From an uncultured Bacteroidota bacterium (GTDB taxonomy: Bacteria; Bacteroidota; Bacteroidia; Flavobacteriales; Schleiferiaceae): a stretch of DNA of 7,917 bases. Below, one piece after another: positions 1 through 7,634 of this stretch (the stretch's first letter is position 1; the number at the start of each line of letters is the position of its first letter). The position numbers were made by a program, and so were the translations under genes. The notes below the pieces were generated by a model that saw nothing but the letters and a program-made list of their open reading frames with translations, ran no database searches and was not told where the DNA came from. The stretch is from positions 1 to 7,917 of the forward strand of contig CAJXMS010000099.1 in NCBI GenBank assembly GCA_913056475.1, written 5' to 3'.

Positions 1-3000
1 TACCGTGTCAAAACCCGCCTCTGTAAGAATGTAACCGGCAATGTGCTGCGCTTTGAAGCGCGTAACGAAGACCTGGAACTGGCCTTTGTGTATCATTGGC
101 GCTTTTCGCCTCAGCACGGCTTTCTGCGGAACGCCTCCCTGCACAACCTCAGCTCCCAGAACCAAGCCGTAGAAGTGCTGGATGGCCTGCAAAATCTCCT
201 CCCCTGGGGCATAGACCGCCACCTGCAAAATAATCTGAGCACCCTGGCCGATGCCTACAAAAAAGCGGAACTCAGCCCGGCGGGGCTGGGCATCTTTAGC
301 CTTAGCTCCATGGTGGTAGACCGGGCCGAGCCCAGCGAAGCGCTCCGCGCCACTACCGTCTGGCAAGCCGGATTGCCCGCGGAAAAATACCTGCTCTCCA
401 GCCGCCAGCTAGACCGCTTTCGCCACGGCGAGGCGCTCGAAAATGAAACCCTGGTACGGGCCCAGCGAGGGGCCTTTTTTGTGCAGGCCCAGCTCGAAAT
501 GGCCCCCGAAAGCAGCCGGGAATGGCTCATGGTGGCCGAGGTGGCCCAAAGCACCGCGGCCACCCGGGACCTGGAAAAGCGCCTGCGCCAGGCCGAAAAC
601 CTTCAGGCGGATGCCCGGGCGGCTCAGAAGGCAGATACTGAAAGCCTCAACCGGAAAGTGGCCGCAGCCGATGGGCTTCAATCTACGGCCGATGAACTGG
701 CCACGGGCCGCCATTTTTCCAATGTTCTGTTTAACATCATGCGAGGCGGGGTATTTGAAAAAGGATACAGCCTCCCCCTAAAACATTTTCAAAAGCATCT
801 ACGCCATTTTAACCTACCGCTTTATCAGAAGCATAAAGCCTTTCTGGCCAAACTGCTCCCTGAACTGCCCATGCAGACGCTCACCGCTAAGGTGCGCCAA
901 AACGGCGATCCCGATCTGATCCGGCTTACCGCTGAATTTCTACCCCTGAGTTTTAGCCGCCGCCACGGAGACCCCAGCCGCCCCTGGAACCACTTTAGCA
1001 TCCACGGTATGGATGCCGAAGGCAATACGGAGCTGCATTACGAGGGCAACTGGCGGGACATCTTCCAAAACTGGGAAGCCCTGGCCTACGCCTTTCCGGG
1101 CTTTGCCGAAGGAATGATTTTTAAGTTTTTAAACGCCAGTACCATAGATGGCTATAACCCCTACCGCCTTACCCAGGACGGGATAGACTGGGAGGTGATC
1201 GATCCGGACGACCCCTGGTCGTACATCGGCTACTGGGGCGATCACCAGATTATTTACCTGCTCAAGCTACTGGAGCACCAGGAAAACCATTATCCCGGCC
1301 GAATGGCAGGCTACCTCGATGAAGATTGGTTTGTGCACGCCCAGGTGCCCTACCGCCACAAACCCTACGCCGAGCTGCTGGAAGATCCCCACGATACCAT
1401 TTTCTACGACGAGGCCCTGGCCAGCACCATAGCTGCGCGGGAAAAGCGCCTGGGGGCCGACGGCCGCCTGGTACACGACGAGCAGGAGCGGCCCGTAAGG
1501 GCCAATCTGGCCGAGAAACTGCTGCTCCCCGCCCTTACCAAGCTGAGCCACTTTGTGCCCGAAGCGGGCATCTGGCTCAATACCCAACGCCCCGAGTGGA
1601 ACGACGCCAATAACGCCCTGGTAGGCAATGGCAGCAGCATGGTAACCCTCTACTACCTGCGGCGTTACCTGCGCTTCCTGCCCCGCTTACTGGAGGGGCG
1701 CCACACCCCGCTCCCGCTGAACAAAGCCCTGGCCGAACTCCTGGAAGCGCTCCACCGTAGCTTTAAGGCCTTTGAGACGGTGGCCCAGCAAGAAGGCGGT
1801 TTCTCAGATCAGGAAAGAAAAGCCATGCTGGACCAACTGGGAAAGGCCGGCGAACGCTACCGGGAATCCGTTTACCAAAATCCCCAGCAGGAGCGAACGG
1901 AGCTCCAGCCTGCCGCCATCCGGGATTTTTGCCAGGCGGTACTGCCCGTGATCGATGCCAGTATCCGGGCCAACCAACGGAAAGATGGCCTATACGAAGC
2001 CTACAAGATCCTGCACCTCCAACCGGACGCCGTAGGCCTAGAAACACTCTATCCCATGCTGGAAGGCCAGGTGGCCGTCTTGAGTGCGGGCTACCTCAGC
2101 CCCGAACAGGCGCTAAACCTGCTCAACCAGCTCAAAGACAGCCCCCTCTTCCGGCCCGATCAATACAGCTACCTGCTTTATCCCAATAAAGAACTGCCCT
2201 CCTTCCTGACCAAAAACACCGTGGACCGGGCGGCGCTGGGCCGCTCTCCGCTGGTGGAGAAGCTCCTGCAAAGGGGCGATTACCGGCTCATAGAACAAGA
2301 CCAAGCGGGCGATTACCACTTTGGCGGCGAGCTCCACAATGCCCGGACCCTCCGTGCCCTATTGGACGAGCTGCGCACAGATACCGAGCTGCAGCCCCTG
2401 GTAGAAGCAGATCAGGAAGCGCTGGAAGCGGCCTTTGAGGCCACTTTTGATCACCGTTCTTTTACGGGCCGGAGCGGCAGCTTTTTTGCTTTCGAAGGCC
2501 TGGGCAGCATTTATTGGCACATGGTGAGCAAGCTGCTGCTGGCCGTGCAGGAACAGCTCTACGCCGCCACCGATGCCCGCGACGAAATACGGGGGGGCCT
2601 TGTCAATCACTACTACGAAATAAGGGCCGGCATCGGCATCGACAAAGGGCCCGAACGCTACGGGGCCTTCCCCACCGATGCCTACAGCCATACCCCCGCG
2701 CATTCAGGCGCCCGCCAGCCCGGCATGACCGGCCAGGTCAAGGAAGATATCCTCAATCGCTGGGCAGAACTGGGCGTACAGGTGCGGAAAGGCCAGCTAC
2801 ACCTTGATCCGCCCTTCCTTCGCAAGGAAGAATTCCGGGCAGCGCCGGGCTCTTTTGTGTTTTACAGCCAAGGCAAGCGAGAAGTCCTCCAACTTCCGGC
2901 TCGCAGCCTGGCCTTTACCTATGCGGGCTTGCCGGTTATCTATCAGATCGCGTCGGTGGCCCATCTGCGACTTCATTACCGGAATGGAAGCATCCTGGAG

Positions 3001-3105
3001 CGGGACCAACTGCACTTGTCCCCCCGGGAGAGCCAGCAAATCTTCGCCCGGGAGGAAGCCCTGCATTACCTGGAAGTTCAGCTACCGGAAGATCAGTTGC
3101 TTTGA
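1..3105 (+). CDS. Large glycosidase/phosphorylase-like protein, (alpha/alpha)6-barrel type (5' end outside window)
   Basis: The frame is open from base 1 (first codons read Y-R-V-K-T-R), so the GTG at 43 is probably internal and the gene starts upstream. 1034 residues are visible. Numbering from the first visible codon: an N-terminal part that looks beta-rich (about 1-150), a charged helical, possibly coiled-coil stretch (about 189-230), then a long mainly helical region. Motifs in that region are EGNWRDIFQNWEAL (348-361), a D/P/W-rich segment ending YWGDHQ (from 401), EWNDANN with Asp at 535, and GMTGQVKEDIL (908-918), followed by a beta-looking C-terminus. The WND motif and the WRD/QNWE segment recall GH94 (cellobiose phosphorylase) and related six-hairpin enzymes, where an Asp in a WND motif is the general acid. 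No signal peptide can be judged because the start is missing. Substrate and reaction are unknown. That it is a real gene is near certain; the enzyme-class call is tentative and from motif memory only. It converges on secG. Confidence 0.62.
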   Translation, partial: YRVKTRLCKNVTGNVLRFEARNEDLELAFVYHWRFSPQHGFLRNASLHNLSSQNQAVEVLDGLQNLLPWGIDRHLQNNLSTLADAYKKAELSPAGLGIFSLSSMVVDRAEPSEALRATTVWQAGLPAEKYLLSSRQLDRFRHGEALENETLVRAQRGAFFVQAQLEMAPESSREWLMVAEVAQSTAATRDLEKRLRQAENLQADARAAQKADTESLNRKVAAADGLQSTADELATGRHFSNVLFNIMRGGVFEKGYSLPLKHFQKHLRHFNLPLYQKHKAFLAKLLPELPMQTLTAKVRQNGDPDLIRLTAEFLPLSFSRRHGDPSRPWNHFSIHGMDAEGNTELHYEGNWRDIFQNWEALAYAFPGFAEGMIFKFLNASTIDGYNPYRLTQDGIDWEVIDPDDPWSYIGYWGDHQIIYLLKLLEHQENHYPGRMAGYLDEDWFVHAQVPYRHKPYAELLEDPHDTIFYDEALASTIAAREKRLGADGRLVHDEQERPVRANLAEKLLLPALTKLSHFVPEAGIWLNTQRPEWNDANNALVGNGSSMVTLYYLRRYLRFLPRLLEGRHTPLPLNKALAELLEALHRSFKAFETVAQQEGGFSDQERKAMLDQLGKAGERYRESVYQNPQQERTELQPAAIRDFCQAVLPVIDASIRANQRKDGLYEAYKILHLQPDAVGLETLYPMLEGQVAVLSAGYLSPEQALNLLNQLKDSPLFRPDQYSYLLYPNKELPSFLTKNTVDRAALGRSPLVEKLLQRGDYRLIEQDQAGDYHFGGELHNARTLRALLDELRTDTELQPLVEADQEALEAAFEATFDHRSFTGRSGSFFAFEGLGSIYWHMVSKLLLAVQEQLYAATDARDEIRGGLVNHYYEIRAGIGIDKGPERYGAFPTDAYSHTPAHSGARQPGMTGQVKEDILNRWAELGVQVRKGQLHLDPPFLRKEEFRAAPGSFVFYSQGKREVLQLPARSLAFTYAGLPVIYQIASVAHLRLHYRNGSILERDQLHLSPRESQQIFAREEALHYLEVQLPEDQLL

Positions 3106-3106
3106 T

Positions 3107-3143
3107 AAAAAAAAACCCACCCGGCCGGAGCGGGGTGGGTTTT
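3107..3143. terminator. Bidirectional intrinsic terminator between the convergent genes
   Basis: A perfect 11-bp inverted repeat has arms AAAACCCACCC (3112-3122) and GGGTGGGTTTT (3133-3143) and a 10-base loop (3123-3132). Read on the minus strand, the hairpin is followed by nine consecutive T (complement of A 3107-3115, four of them inside the stem), a classic Rho-independent terminator 34 bases past the secG stop. Read on the plus strand it starts just after the stop of the large gene, but the T tract is only the four stem T, followed by AAAATAAA. It should therefore work best for the secG operon and more weakly for the plus-strand gene. Confidence 0.85.
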
Positions 3144-3176
3144 AAAATAAAGGCTTAGGATATAAAGCGGGGCCGG

Positions 3177-3626
3177 CTATTCTCCCTCGTCCTCTACGGA
3201 TTCCGGCATGGAGAGTTCTCCTTGACCTTGCTGCGCTGGTTGGCCCTGGGACTGCTGCGGCTGCCCCTGGCCTTGCTGGGCGGGCTGGCCCTGCTGGCTG
3301 CCGCCTTGCGGCATATTCAAGGGCTGCTGGGCCGGGGCCTGGGGGGCCGACTCCTCTGATTCAAGAATACGGGAATTAGGGGTTTCCTGGGAGGATTCCG
3401 GGGTGAGGCTCACGTTGGCGGAAAGCACCAGCACTACCAGCACAATCGCCAGGCCCCAGGTACCGCGGTCCAGGAAGTCGGTGGTTTTTTTCACCCCGCC
3501 AAACACCTGGGTACCCCCACCGCCAAAGGAAGAACTCAGTCCGCCGCCTTTGGGGTTTTGCACCAGAACGATGATGATCAGAAGGATGCACACTAAAATG
3601 ATGAGGGCGGCAAAGAAAGTAGCCAT
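3177..3626 (-). CDS. secG: Preprotein translocase subunit SecG with a long Gln-rich C-terminal tail
   Basis: 149 residues. SecG is the small subunit of the SecYEG inner-membrane channel and supports SecA-driven protein export. Two hydrophobic helices are visible, about residues 3-23 and 56-72. Between them is the family's typical Gly-rich loop: QNPKGGGLSSSFGGGGTQVF at 23-42, then GGVKKTTDFLDR. The usual protein ends soon after the second helix. Here about 75 more residues follow: an acidic stretch, a Gln/Gly/Pro-rich section with the decapeptide QGQPAQQGQG twice (112-121 and 127-136), and an acidic end. The ATG at 3626 lies 11 bases after the stop of the preceding gene, in AT-rich sequence with no Shine-Dalgarno motif, as is common in Bacteroidota. 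It is the last gene of the operon and the terminator follows. The identification is firm; the role of the tail is unknown. Confidence 0.95.
   Translation of the reverse strand: MATFFAALIILVCILLIIIVLVQNPKGGGLSSSFGGGGTQVFGGVKKTTDFLDRGTWGLAIVLVVLVLSANVSLTPESSQETPNSRILESEESAPQAPAQQPLNMPQGGSQQGQPAQQGQGQPQQSQGQPAQQGQGELSMPESVEDEGE
3219..3293 (-). repeat. Imperfect tandem repeat coding the Gln-rich SecG tail
   Basis: Two copies of a 30-base unit (3264-3293 and 3219-3248) encode the identical decapeptide QGQPAQQGQG with a 45-base period. They differ at several third codon positions. Identical protein with diverged synonymous codons suggests an old duplication kept at the amino-acid level, or simple low-complexity Q/G/P bias; two copies are too few to decide. 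Confidence 0.7.
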
Positions 3627-3637
3627 AAGAAACTATA

Positions 3638-5842
3638 TTATTTACTGTTTATCAGTTCTTTGATCTCCGAAATTTGGCTGGCAAAGAAACTACTTTTTTC
3701 GGGATATTTCAACTTGAGGATCTCATAGGCCTGAATGGCCTTTTTGTAGTGCTTTTGGCGGATGTACACCTTGGCCAGCGTCTCGGTGACCAGGGCGCCG
3801 TCCTCTTCCTTTTGCCGGTTAGGGGCCTTAAGCGGACGATTGGGCGCGGGTTTGTCTTCGGGCGGGGGTGGCCCGCCGGGTTTTTTCTTTTTGAGCTCGG
3901 GCAGCTTTTCCACGAAGGAATCCAGCAATTGGAGCTTATCTTCCATGGACATATCCGCGTCTTCTTTCTCGGCCGGTGCGGTATTAGCGCTGGTATCGGT
4001 CTGTGCGCTTTCCCCAGTGGTCTCGGGAGAAGCGGGGGTCGAGGGTTTTTCTTCTGGATGGGAAGGCGCAGCGCCTTCCTCCGGTTCTGGGGCCATTTTG
4101 GCCGCCTGTCCGGAAAGCCGTTTCAACCAGTAGGTGAAGCTATGGGGCTGAGACTTGGTTTCAGAGGTGGTCTCTTCTGCCGATGACTCAGCGGGAGCGG
4201 TTTCCTGGGTGGCGAAAGCGTTCTGCTCCTCGTCGGCTTGTTCCACTTCTTCCGATGCACTGGCCTCGTCCACCAGACGGGGCACTTCTTCCTGGCGGTA
4301 TTGATCGATCAGCGCTTCGATCTCCAAAAATTCTTGGTCCAGGGATTCCTCCTCTCCCCCACTTTCCCCTTCCGGAGTCTTGGTTTCAGCCTCAGCGGCG
4401 GTTCCTTCTGAGGGCATCGATTCTGAAGGCTGGTCTGGGGCCGCAGGACCAGGGCCGGGATCCTCTTCGGGCTCGGTTTCGGCCTCGGGTGACAGCTCCC
4501 CGGTGGTAAGCAGGGCGCCGATGGTCGCCTCCGCTTCTTCCTGAAGGGCCGTGCCTTCCAGGCTTTCGGGCTCCGCCTCCGGAGGCCCATCGTCCTGAAT
4601 TTGCTCCAGGCGCTGACGAATAGAGCGCAGTTTTTGATCGATGGTGTCTTCCTCGGGATCTGAGGAAGCGGTTTTCGGCTGGCGTTCCGGCTGGCCATCG
4701 TCCACCGTTTCGCTGGTGGTTAGCGTGGGCTCTTCCTCGGCCGGGGCCTGATGTTCTTCTAGTTGCGCTTGCTCCTCCAGGCCAAGCGCTTCGGAATCTT
4801 TTTCGGCCGGATTTTCCGGGGGTGGGCCGGGATCTTCTGTGAGCGTGCTGCTTTCCACGGGCTGACCTGGTTCTTTAGGAGAGGTTTCTTGCGCTGGTTC
4901 GGACGCTTTCTGCTCGCCTTGGGCGTAAGGAGCGGCTGGAGGGGAAACATTCTCCTGGGTCGGTGGCTTTTCGGCGCTTAGCTCGGAAGGCCCTGCGGCT
5001 TCGTCGGGATCCTTTTCAGAGGCCGGCGCTTGATCACGTGCGCGGGTCAGCTTGTCTTCCGCTTCCTGACGCTGCCGCTGGCGAAGCTGGCGGCTCCGCT
5101 CCAGGATGGCCTTCATGCGCTCACTCATGGAATCGGGCTGGAGCTGCTCGCCCGATTCCCGAGCGGTGGGGCGGGCGGGTCGTTCGGGGGGCATTTTTAC
5201 AGAAGTGGGAGAGGGCTCTGCTTTTTCCTCCGCAGGGGAAGAGCCATCAGGTACTGATGCTTTCGAGGCAGTGGCAGCATGGTCTGCCTCTTCCGCTTTA
5301 TCCGGCTCGGGGCTGGTATCAATAGGCCCCGTCTTCGGAGGCGTGGTTTTCTCCGCATTTTCGCCTGGCTGCTCACCGGCTGGTGGGCTGGCCGCGGTCT
5401 CGGCTTGGGCTTCGAGATCGGTTTCCCCAGCTGCGGCTTCCGCCGTGGGGGCAGGTTCCGGCGGGGGAGTGGCGCTATAATCTGAGGAAGCGGCTTCATC
5501 TTCGGGCGCGGGCTCCTTTGGCCGGGAGGCCAAATCCCACTCCTCAGGGCTTACCTCATCCCACTCGTGCGACTCGCTTACTTGCTGGGCCTGCTCCTGC
5601 AGAGGCGCTTCTTCTTCAAACAGCTCAAAAAGAACGCTCCGGTCATTGGTAATGAGGGCGGTACGGCCCAGCTGGCGCTGAAAGAGATGCTCGTTGGAAT
5701 ACCGCAGGCGGGCGGCATAGAGGAGCTGCAGGGGCTGGCTGTACGGATAGGCTTCCGCGAGCTGGCGCAGGTCATCTTCGGGATGGTCCGCCACCTTACG
5801 GGGGTTTTGGAGCAGGTGTATGACGGTCTCTTTGCTAAGCAT
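3638..5842 (-). CDS. Acidic, largely disordered protein with TPR-like C-terminus, of the type between lptE and secG in Bacteroidota
   Basis: 734 residues from the ATG at 5842. An in-frame TTG at 5848 would add two residues, but the ATG overlaps the lptE stop by one base (TAATG) and is preferred. Residues 1-80 look folded and helical (MLSKETVIHLLQNP, then AYPYSQPLQLLYAARLRY). From about 80 to 560 the sequence is dominated by E, P, A, S and T with no membrane segment or signal peptide. Short helical or coiled-coil patches break it near 239-271, 400-420 and 497-525. Further islands are HSFTYWLKRLSG (567-578) and LLDSFVEKLPEL (639-650). The last 54 residues hold a TPR-like helical hairpin (ETLAKVYIRQKHYKKAIQAY, then LKYPEKSSFF). 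From memory, Bacteroidota proteins at this position share the N-terminal region, the SFxxWL-type motif and the TPR-like end with a shorter linker. Function is unknown. It looks cytoplasmic; involvement in envelope assembly is inferred from neighbours only. Confidence 0.85.
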   Translation of the reverse strand: MLSKETVIHLLQNPRKVADHPEDDLRQLAEAYPYSQPLQLLYAARLRYSNEHLFQRQLGRTALITNDRSVLFELFEEEAPLQEQAQQVSESHEWDEVSPEEWDLASRPKEPAPEDEAASSDYSATPPPEPAPTAEAAAGETDLEAQAETAASPPAGEQPGENAEKTTPPKTGPIDTSPEPDKAEEADHAATASKASVPDGSSPAEEKAEPSPTSVKMPPERPARPTARESGEQLQPDSMSERMKAILERSRQLRQRQRQEAEDKLTRARDQAPASEKDPDEAAGPSELSAEKPPTQENVSPPAAPYAQGEQKASEPAQETSPKEPGQPVESSTLTEDPGPPPENPAEKDSEALGLEEQAQLEEHQAPAEEEPTLTTSETVDDGQPERQPKTASSDPEEDTIDQKLRSIRQRLEQIQDDGPPEAEPESLEGTALQEEAEATIGALLTTGELSPEAETEPEEDPGPGPAAPDQPSESMPSEGTAAEAETKTPEGESGGEEESLDQEFLEIEALIDQYRQEEVPRLVDEASASEEVEQADEEQNAFATQETAPAESSAEETTSETKSQPHSFTYWLKRLSGQAAKMAPEPEEGAAPSHPEEKPSTPASPETTGESAQTDTSANTAPAEKEDADMSMEDKLQLLDSFVEKLPELKKKKPGGPPPPEDKPAPNRPLKAPNRQKEEDGALVTETLAKVYIRQKHYKKAIQAYEILKLKYPEKSSFFASQISEIKELINSK

Positions 5843-6342
5843 TACCAATCGCCAATGGCTTGATTTAGAATATTTTCAGAGAGCTGCTGTACGATCTCTT
5901 GGTGCAGTTGGGCCTCCACTTGATCGAGGTTGGTATTGGCATCAAAGTCGGTAAAGCGGCTAAATGATCGTTCAAAGCTTTTATCGGGCTCTAAGGTATT
6001 GGAAAATATAACGTTTACGGTAATGGTAAGCCGGTTTTGGGCTACGGCGCCCACATCGGAGGCCTGAGCGTTGATGGGGCTTATTTCGTAACCGGTGATG
6101 GAGCCGCTTATTTCGAGGTCGGCATTGCGCTCGGTAAGGGCCAGGGGGGTAAGCTGCACGAAGAGGTCGCGCAGCTGCTCGGTAAAGGTTTGGCTCAGGC
6201 CGGGCTTTACGATCTGGGCATAATTGGGGAAATAGTCGATAGAGATGGTCTCGGCCTCCCCGACATCTCCTCCGGTGAAGCTGTAGCCGCCCGAGCAGGC
6301 GCTCAGCAGGGCCAGGAGTGGTATGAAGAGGAGCTTTTTCAT
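5842..6342 (-). CDS. lptE: LptE-like LPS-assembly lipoprotein
   Basis: 166 residues. It begins with a lipoprotein signal peptide: MKK, a hydrophobic core, then lipobox L13-S14-A15-C16, so Cys16 should be lipidated and the mature protein starts CSGGYSFTGG. Residues +2/+3 are Ser/Gly with no inner-membrane retention Asp, which fits the outer membrane. The mature part alternates beta strands and helices. It includes GYSFTGG, a strand around TISIDYFPN, a helix around FTEQLRDLFVQL, and strands around DLEISGSITGYEISP and NRLTITVNVIFSN. The protein ends with a helix, QVEAQLHQEIVQQLSENILN. This is the pattern of Bacteroidota LptE (LptE/DUF4136-like lipoproteins), which plugs LptD during LPS delivery to the outer surface. 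The ATG shares one base with the regulator's stop (TGATG), and the stop shares one base with the next start. Identification rests on pattern, length and gene order; the family is too divergent for a pure motif proof. Confidence 0.85.
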   Translation of the reverse strand: MKKLLFIPLLALLSACSGGYSFTGGDVGEAETISIDYFPNYAQIVKPGLSQTFTEQLRDLFVQLTPLALTERNADLEISGSITGYEISPINAQASDVGAVAQNRLTITVNVIFSNTLEPDKSFERSFSRFTDFDANTNLDQVEAQLHQEIVQQLSENILNQAIGDW

Positions 6343-7634
6343 CAGAGATTGTACTGCTTTATTTTCCGGTAAAGCGTTCGTTCGCTAATGCCCAGGTCCT
6401 GCGCAGCATCTTTTCTTTTATTGTGATTGCGATCGAGGGCTTTTTGGATCAGTTCGATCTCTTTTTCCTGGAGGGAGAGGTTTTCGTATTCCACGGTGCG
6501 CGGCTCGTGCTGGGGTGCGGGAGCTTCTGTACCTTCCTGGGGCTCGCTGTAGAGGGGCAAGTAGGAGTCGGTATCTTCTTCGGGGGCGGACTCCGGCGGA
6601 TGGCTGGGCAGGAGTTTTTCGGGGCGTTCGTTCTGGTTGAGCCTTTCGAGGAGGTGGCTGTGGTCTTCTTTCCACTGCTGATCGGGCTCCCCGTTGTGCA
6701 TCAGTTCAGAGGTGAGCTTCTTGAGGTCGGCTATGTCCTTACGCATATCAAAGAGGACTTTGTAGAGGATCTCCCGTTCGTTGGCAAAGTCGCCGCCCGA
6801 GTTTCCGCCCCCTCCTTCCTGATGGTAAAGGGCGGGGAGGCTGCTTTTGGGCACATCGGGGAGGTAGGCCATGAGGGTGTCGGCTTCGATGGCCTTTTCG
6901 TGTTCGATCACGGAGAGCTGCTCGGCCAGGTTGCGGAGCTGGAGGATATGCACGGGCCAGTGGTAACGTTTGAGGAGCTCCACCGCCTCTTCGCTCAGCC
7001 GGATGGGGGGCACGCGGTACTTATCGGCAAAATCTGCGGCAAACTTCCGAAATAGCCAGTGAATATCTTCTTTGTGTTCTCGCAGAGGCAAAAGAGGTAT
7101 TTCTACCGTGTTGAGACGGTAATAGAGGTCTTCCCGGAACTTACCCTTTTGGATAGCTTCGAGGAGATTTACATTGGTAGCGGCACAGATGCGCACATCG
7201 GTTTTCAGGCTGCGGGAAGAGCCCACTTTGATAAACTCGCCCGTTTCGAGCACCCGGAGCAGGCGCACCTGAGTAGCCAGGGGCAGCTCGCCCACCTCAT
7301 CGAGAAAAATGGTGCCGCCGTCTGCCTCCTCGAAGTAGCCCTTACGGGCGCCGGTAGCGCCGGTAAAAGAACCTTTTTCGTGGCCAAACAGCTCACTATC
7401 GATGGTGCCCTCCGGGATAGCGCCGCAGTTTACCGCGATGTACTTGTTGTGTTTGCGGTGGCTTTGGGAGTGAATAATGCGGGGAATGGCCTCTTTGCCC
7501 ACGCCACTTTCGCCGGACACCAGCACGGAAATGTCGGTTCCGGCCACCTGCAATGCCTTTTGGAGGGCCCGCTCCAGCCCCTCGGAGGTGCCTATAATGC
7601 CAAAGCGCTGTTTGATATCTTGGGTAGTGCTCAC
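6342..7634 (-). CDS. Sigma-54-dependent transcriptional activator (AAA+ with Fis-type HTH, no receiver domain)
   Basis: 430 residues. Proteins of this family hydrolyse ATP to open promoters held by sigma-54 RNA polymerase. The AAA+ domain starts almost at the N-terminus, so there is no receiver or sensory domain (PspF-like layout). Visible motifs are Walker A GESGVGKE (41-48), the sigma-54-contacting loop GSFTGA (88-93, Ser in place of the usual Ala), Walker B GGTIFLDE (106-113), AATN (151-154), and FREDLYYRLN (166-175) with putative arginine fingers R167 and R173. The sensor II segment, normally WPGNxRxL, reads WPVHILQL (226-233) and lacks the usual Arg. Next come a Gly-rich linker, a charged helical region (about 284-335), an acidic Pro-rich linker and a Fis-type HTH (about 385-430, ending ERTLYRKIKQYNL). 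The GTG start overlaps the upstream stop by four bases (GTGA), and no other start lies before the Walker A motif. In Bacteroidota such a regulator commonly precedes lptE; its targets are unknown. Confidence 0.92.
   Translation of the reverse strand: MSTTQDIKQRFGIIGTSEGLERALQKALQVAGTDISVLVSGESGVGKEAIPRIIHSQSHRKHNKYIAVNCGAIPEGTIDSELFGHEKGSFTGATGARKGYFEEADGGTIFLDEVGELPLATQVRLLRVLETGEFIKVGSSRSLKTDVRICAATNVNLLEAIQKGKFREDLYYRLNTVEIPLLPLREHKEDIHWLFRKFAADFADKYRVPPIRLSEEAVELLKRYHWPVHILQLRNLAEQLSVIEHEKAIEADTLMAYLPDVPKSSLPALYHQEGGGGNSGGDFANEREILYKVLFDMRKDIADLKKLTSELMHNGEPDQQWKEDHSHLLERLNQNERPEKLLPSHPPESAPEEDTDSYLPLYSEPQEGTEAPAPQHEPRTVEYENLSLQEKEIELIQKALDRNHNKRKDAAQDLGISERTLYRKIKQYNL

Noticed and set aside
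43..45. GTG at 43 as start of the large plus-strand gene
   Set aside because: The same frame is open to base 1 with sequence of the same character. Starting at 43 would cut into what looks like the N-terminal beta region.
2515..2531. TGGCAC resembling a sigma-54 -24 element
   Set aside because: No TTGC-type -12 element follows at the required spacing, and the site lies inside the coding sequence of the large gene.
3219..3293. Possible CRISPR-like or regulatory repeats
   Set aside because: The repetition is coding low-complexity in the SecG tail, in frame, with synonymous differences and no spacers.
3674..4186. Plus-strand open frame of 170 codons opposite the acidic TPR-like gene, with a hydrophobic, Gly/Phe/Leu-rich translation
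   Set aside because: It is the complement of Glu/Lys/Pro/Ala-rich codons (GAA/GAG read in reverse give TTC/CTC). The opposite frame has a coherent protein with conserved islands, so this is a composition artefact, like the other antisense frames over 3.7-5.9 kb.
5843..5848. TTG at 5848 as start of the acidic TPR-like gene
   Set aside because: The ATG at 5842 overlaps the lptE stop as TAATG, matches the other junctions in this operon and gives an N-terminus (MLSKE) typical for the family.
6423..7055. Plus-strand open frame of 210 codons opposite the AAA+ regulator
   Set aside because: The minus strand shows all AAA+ motifs and an HTH in one frame, so the plus-strand frame is a shadow from high GC at third positions.
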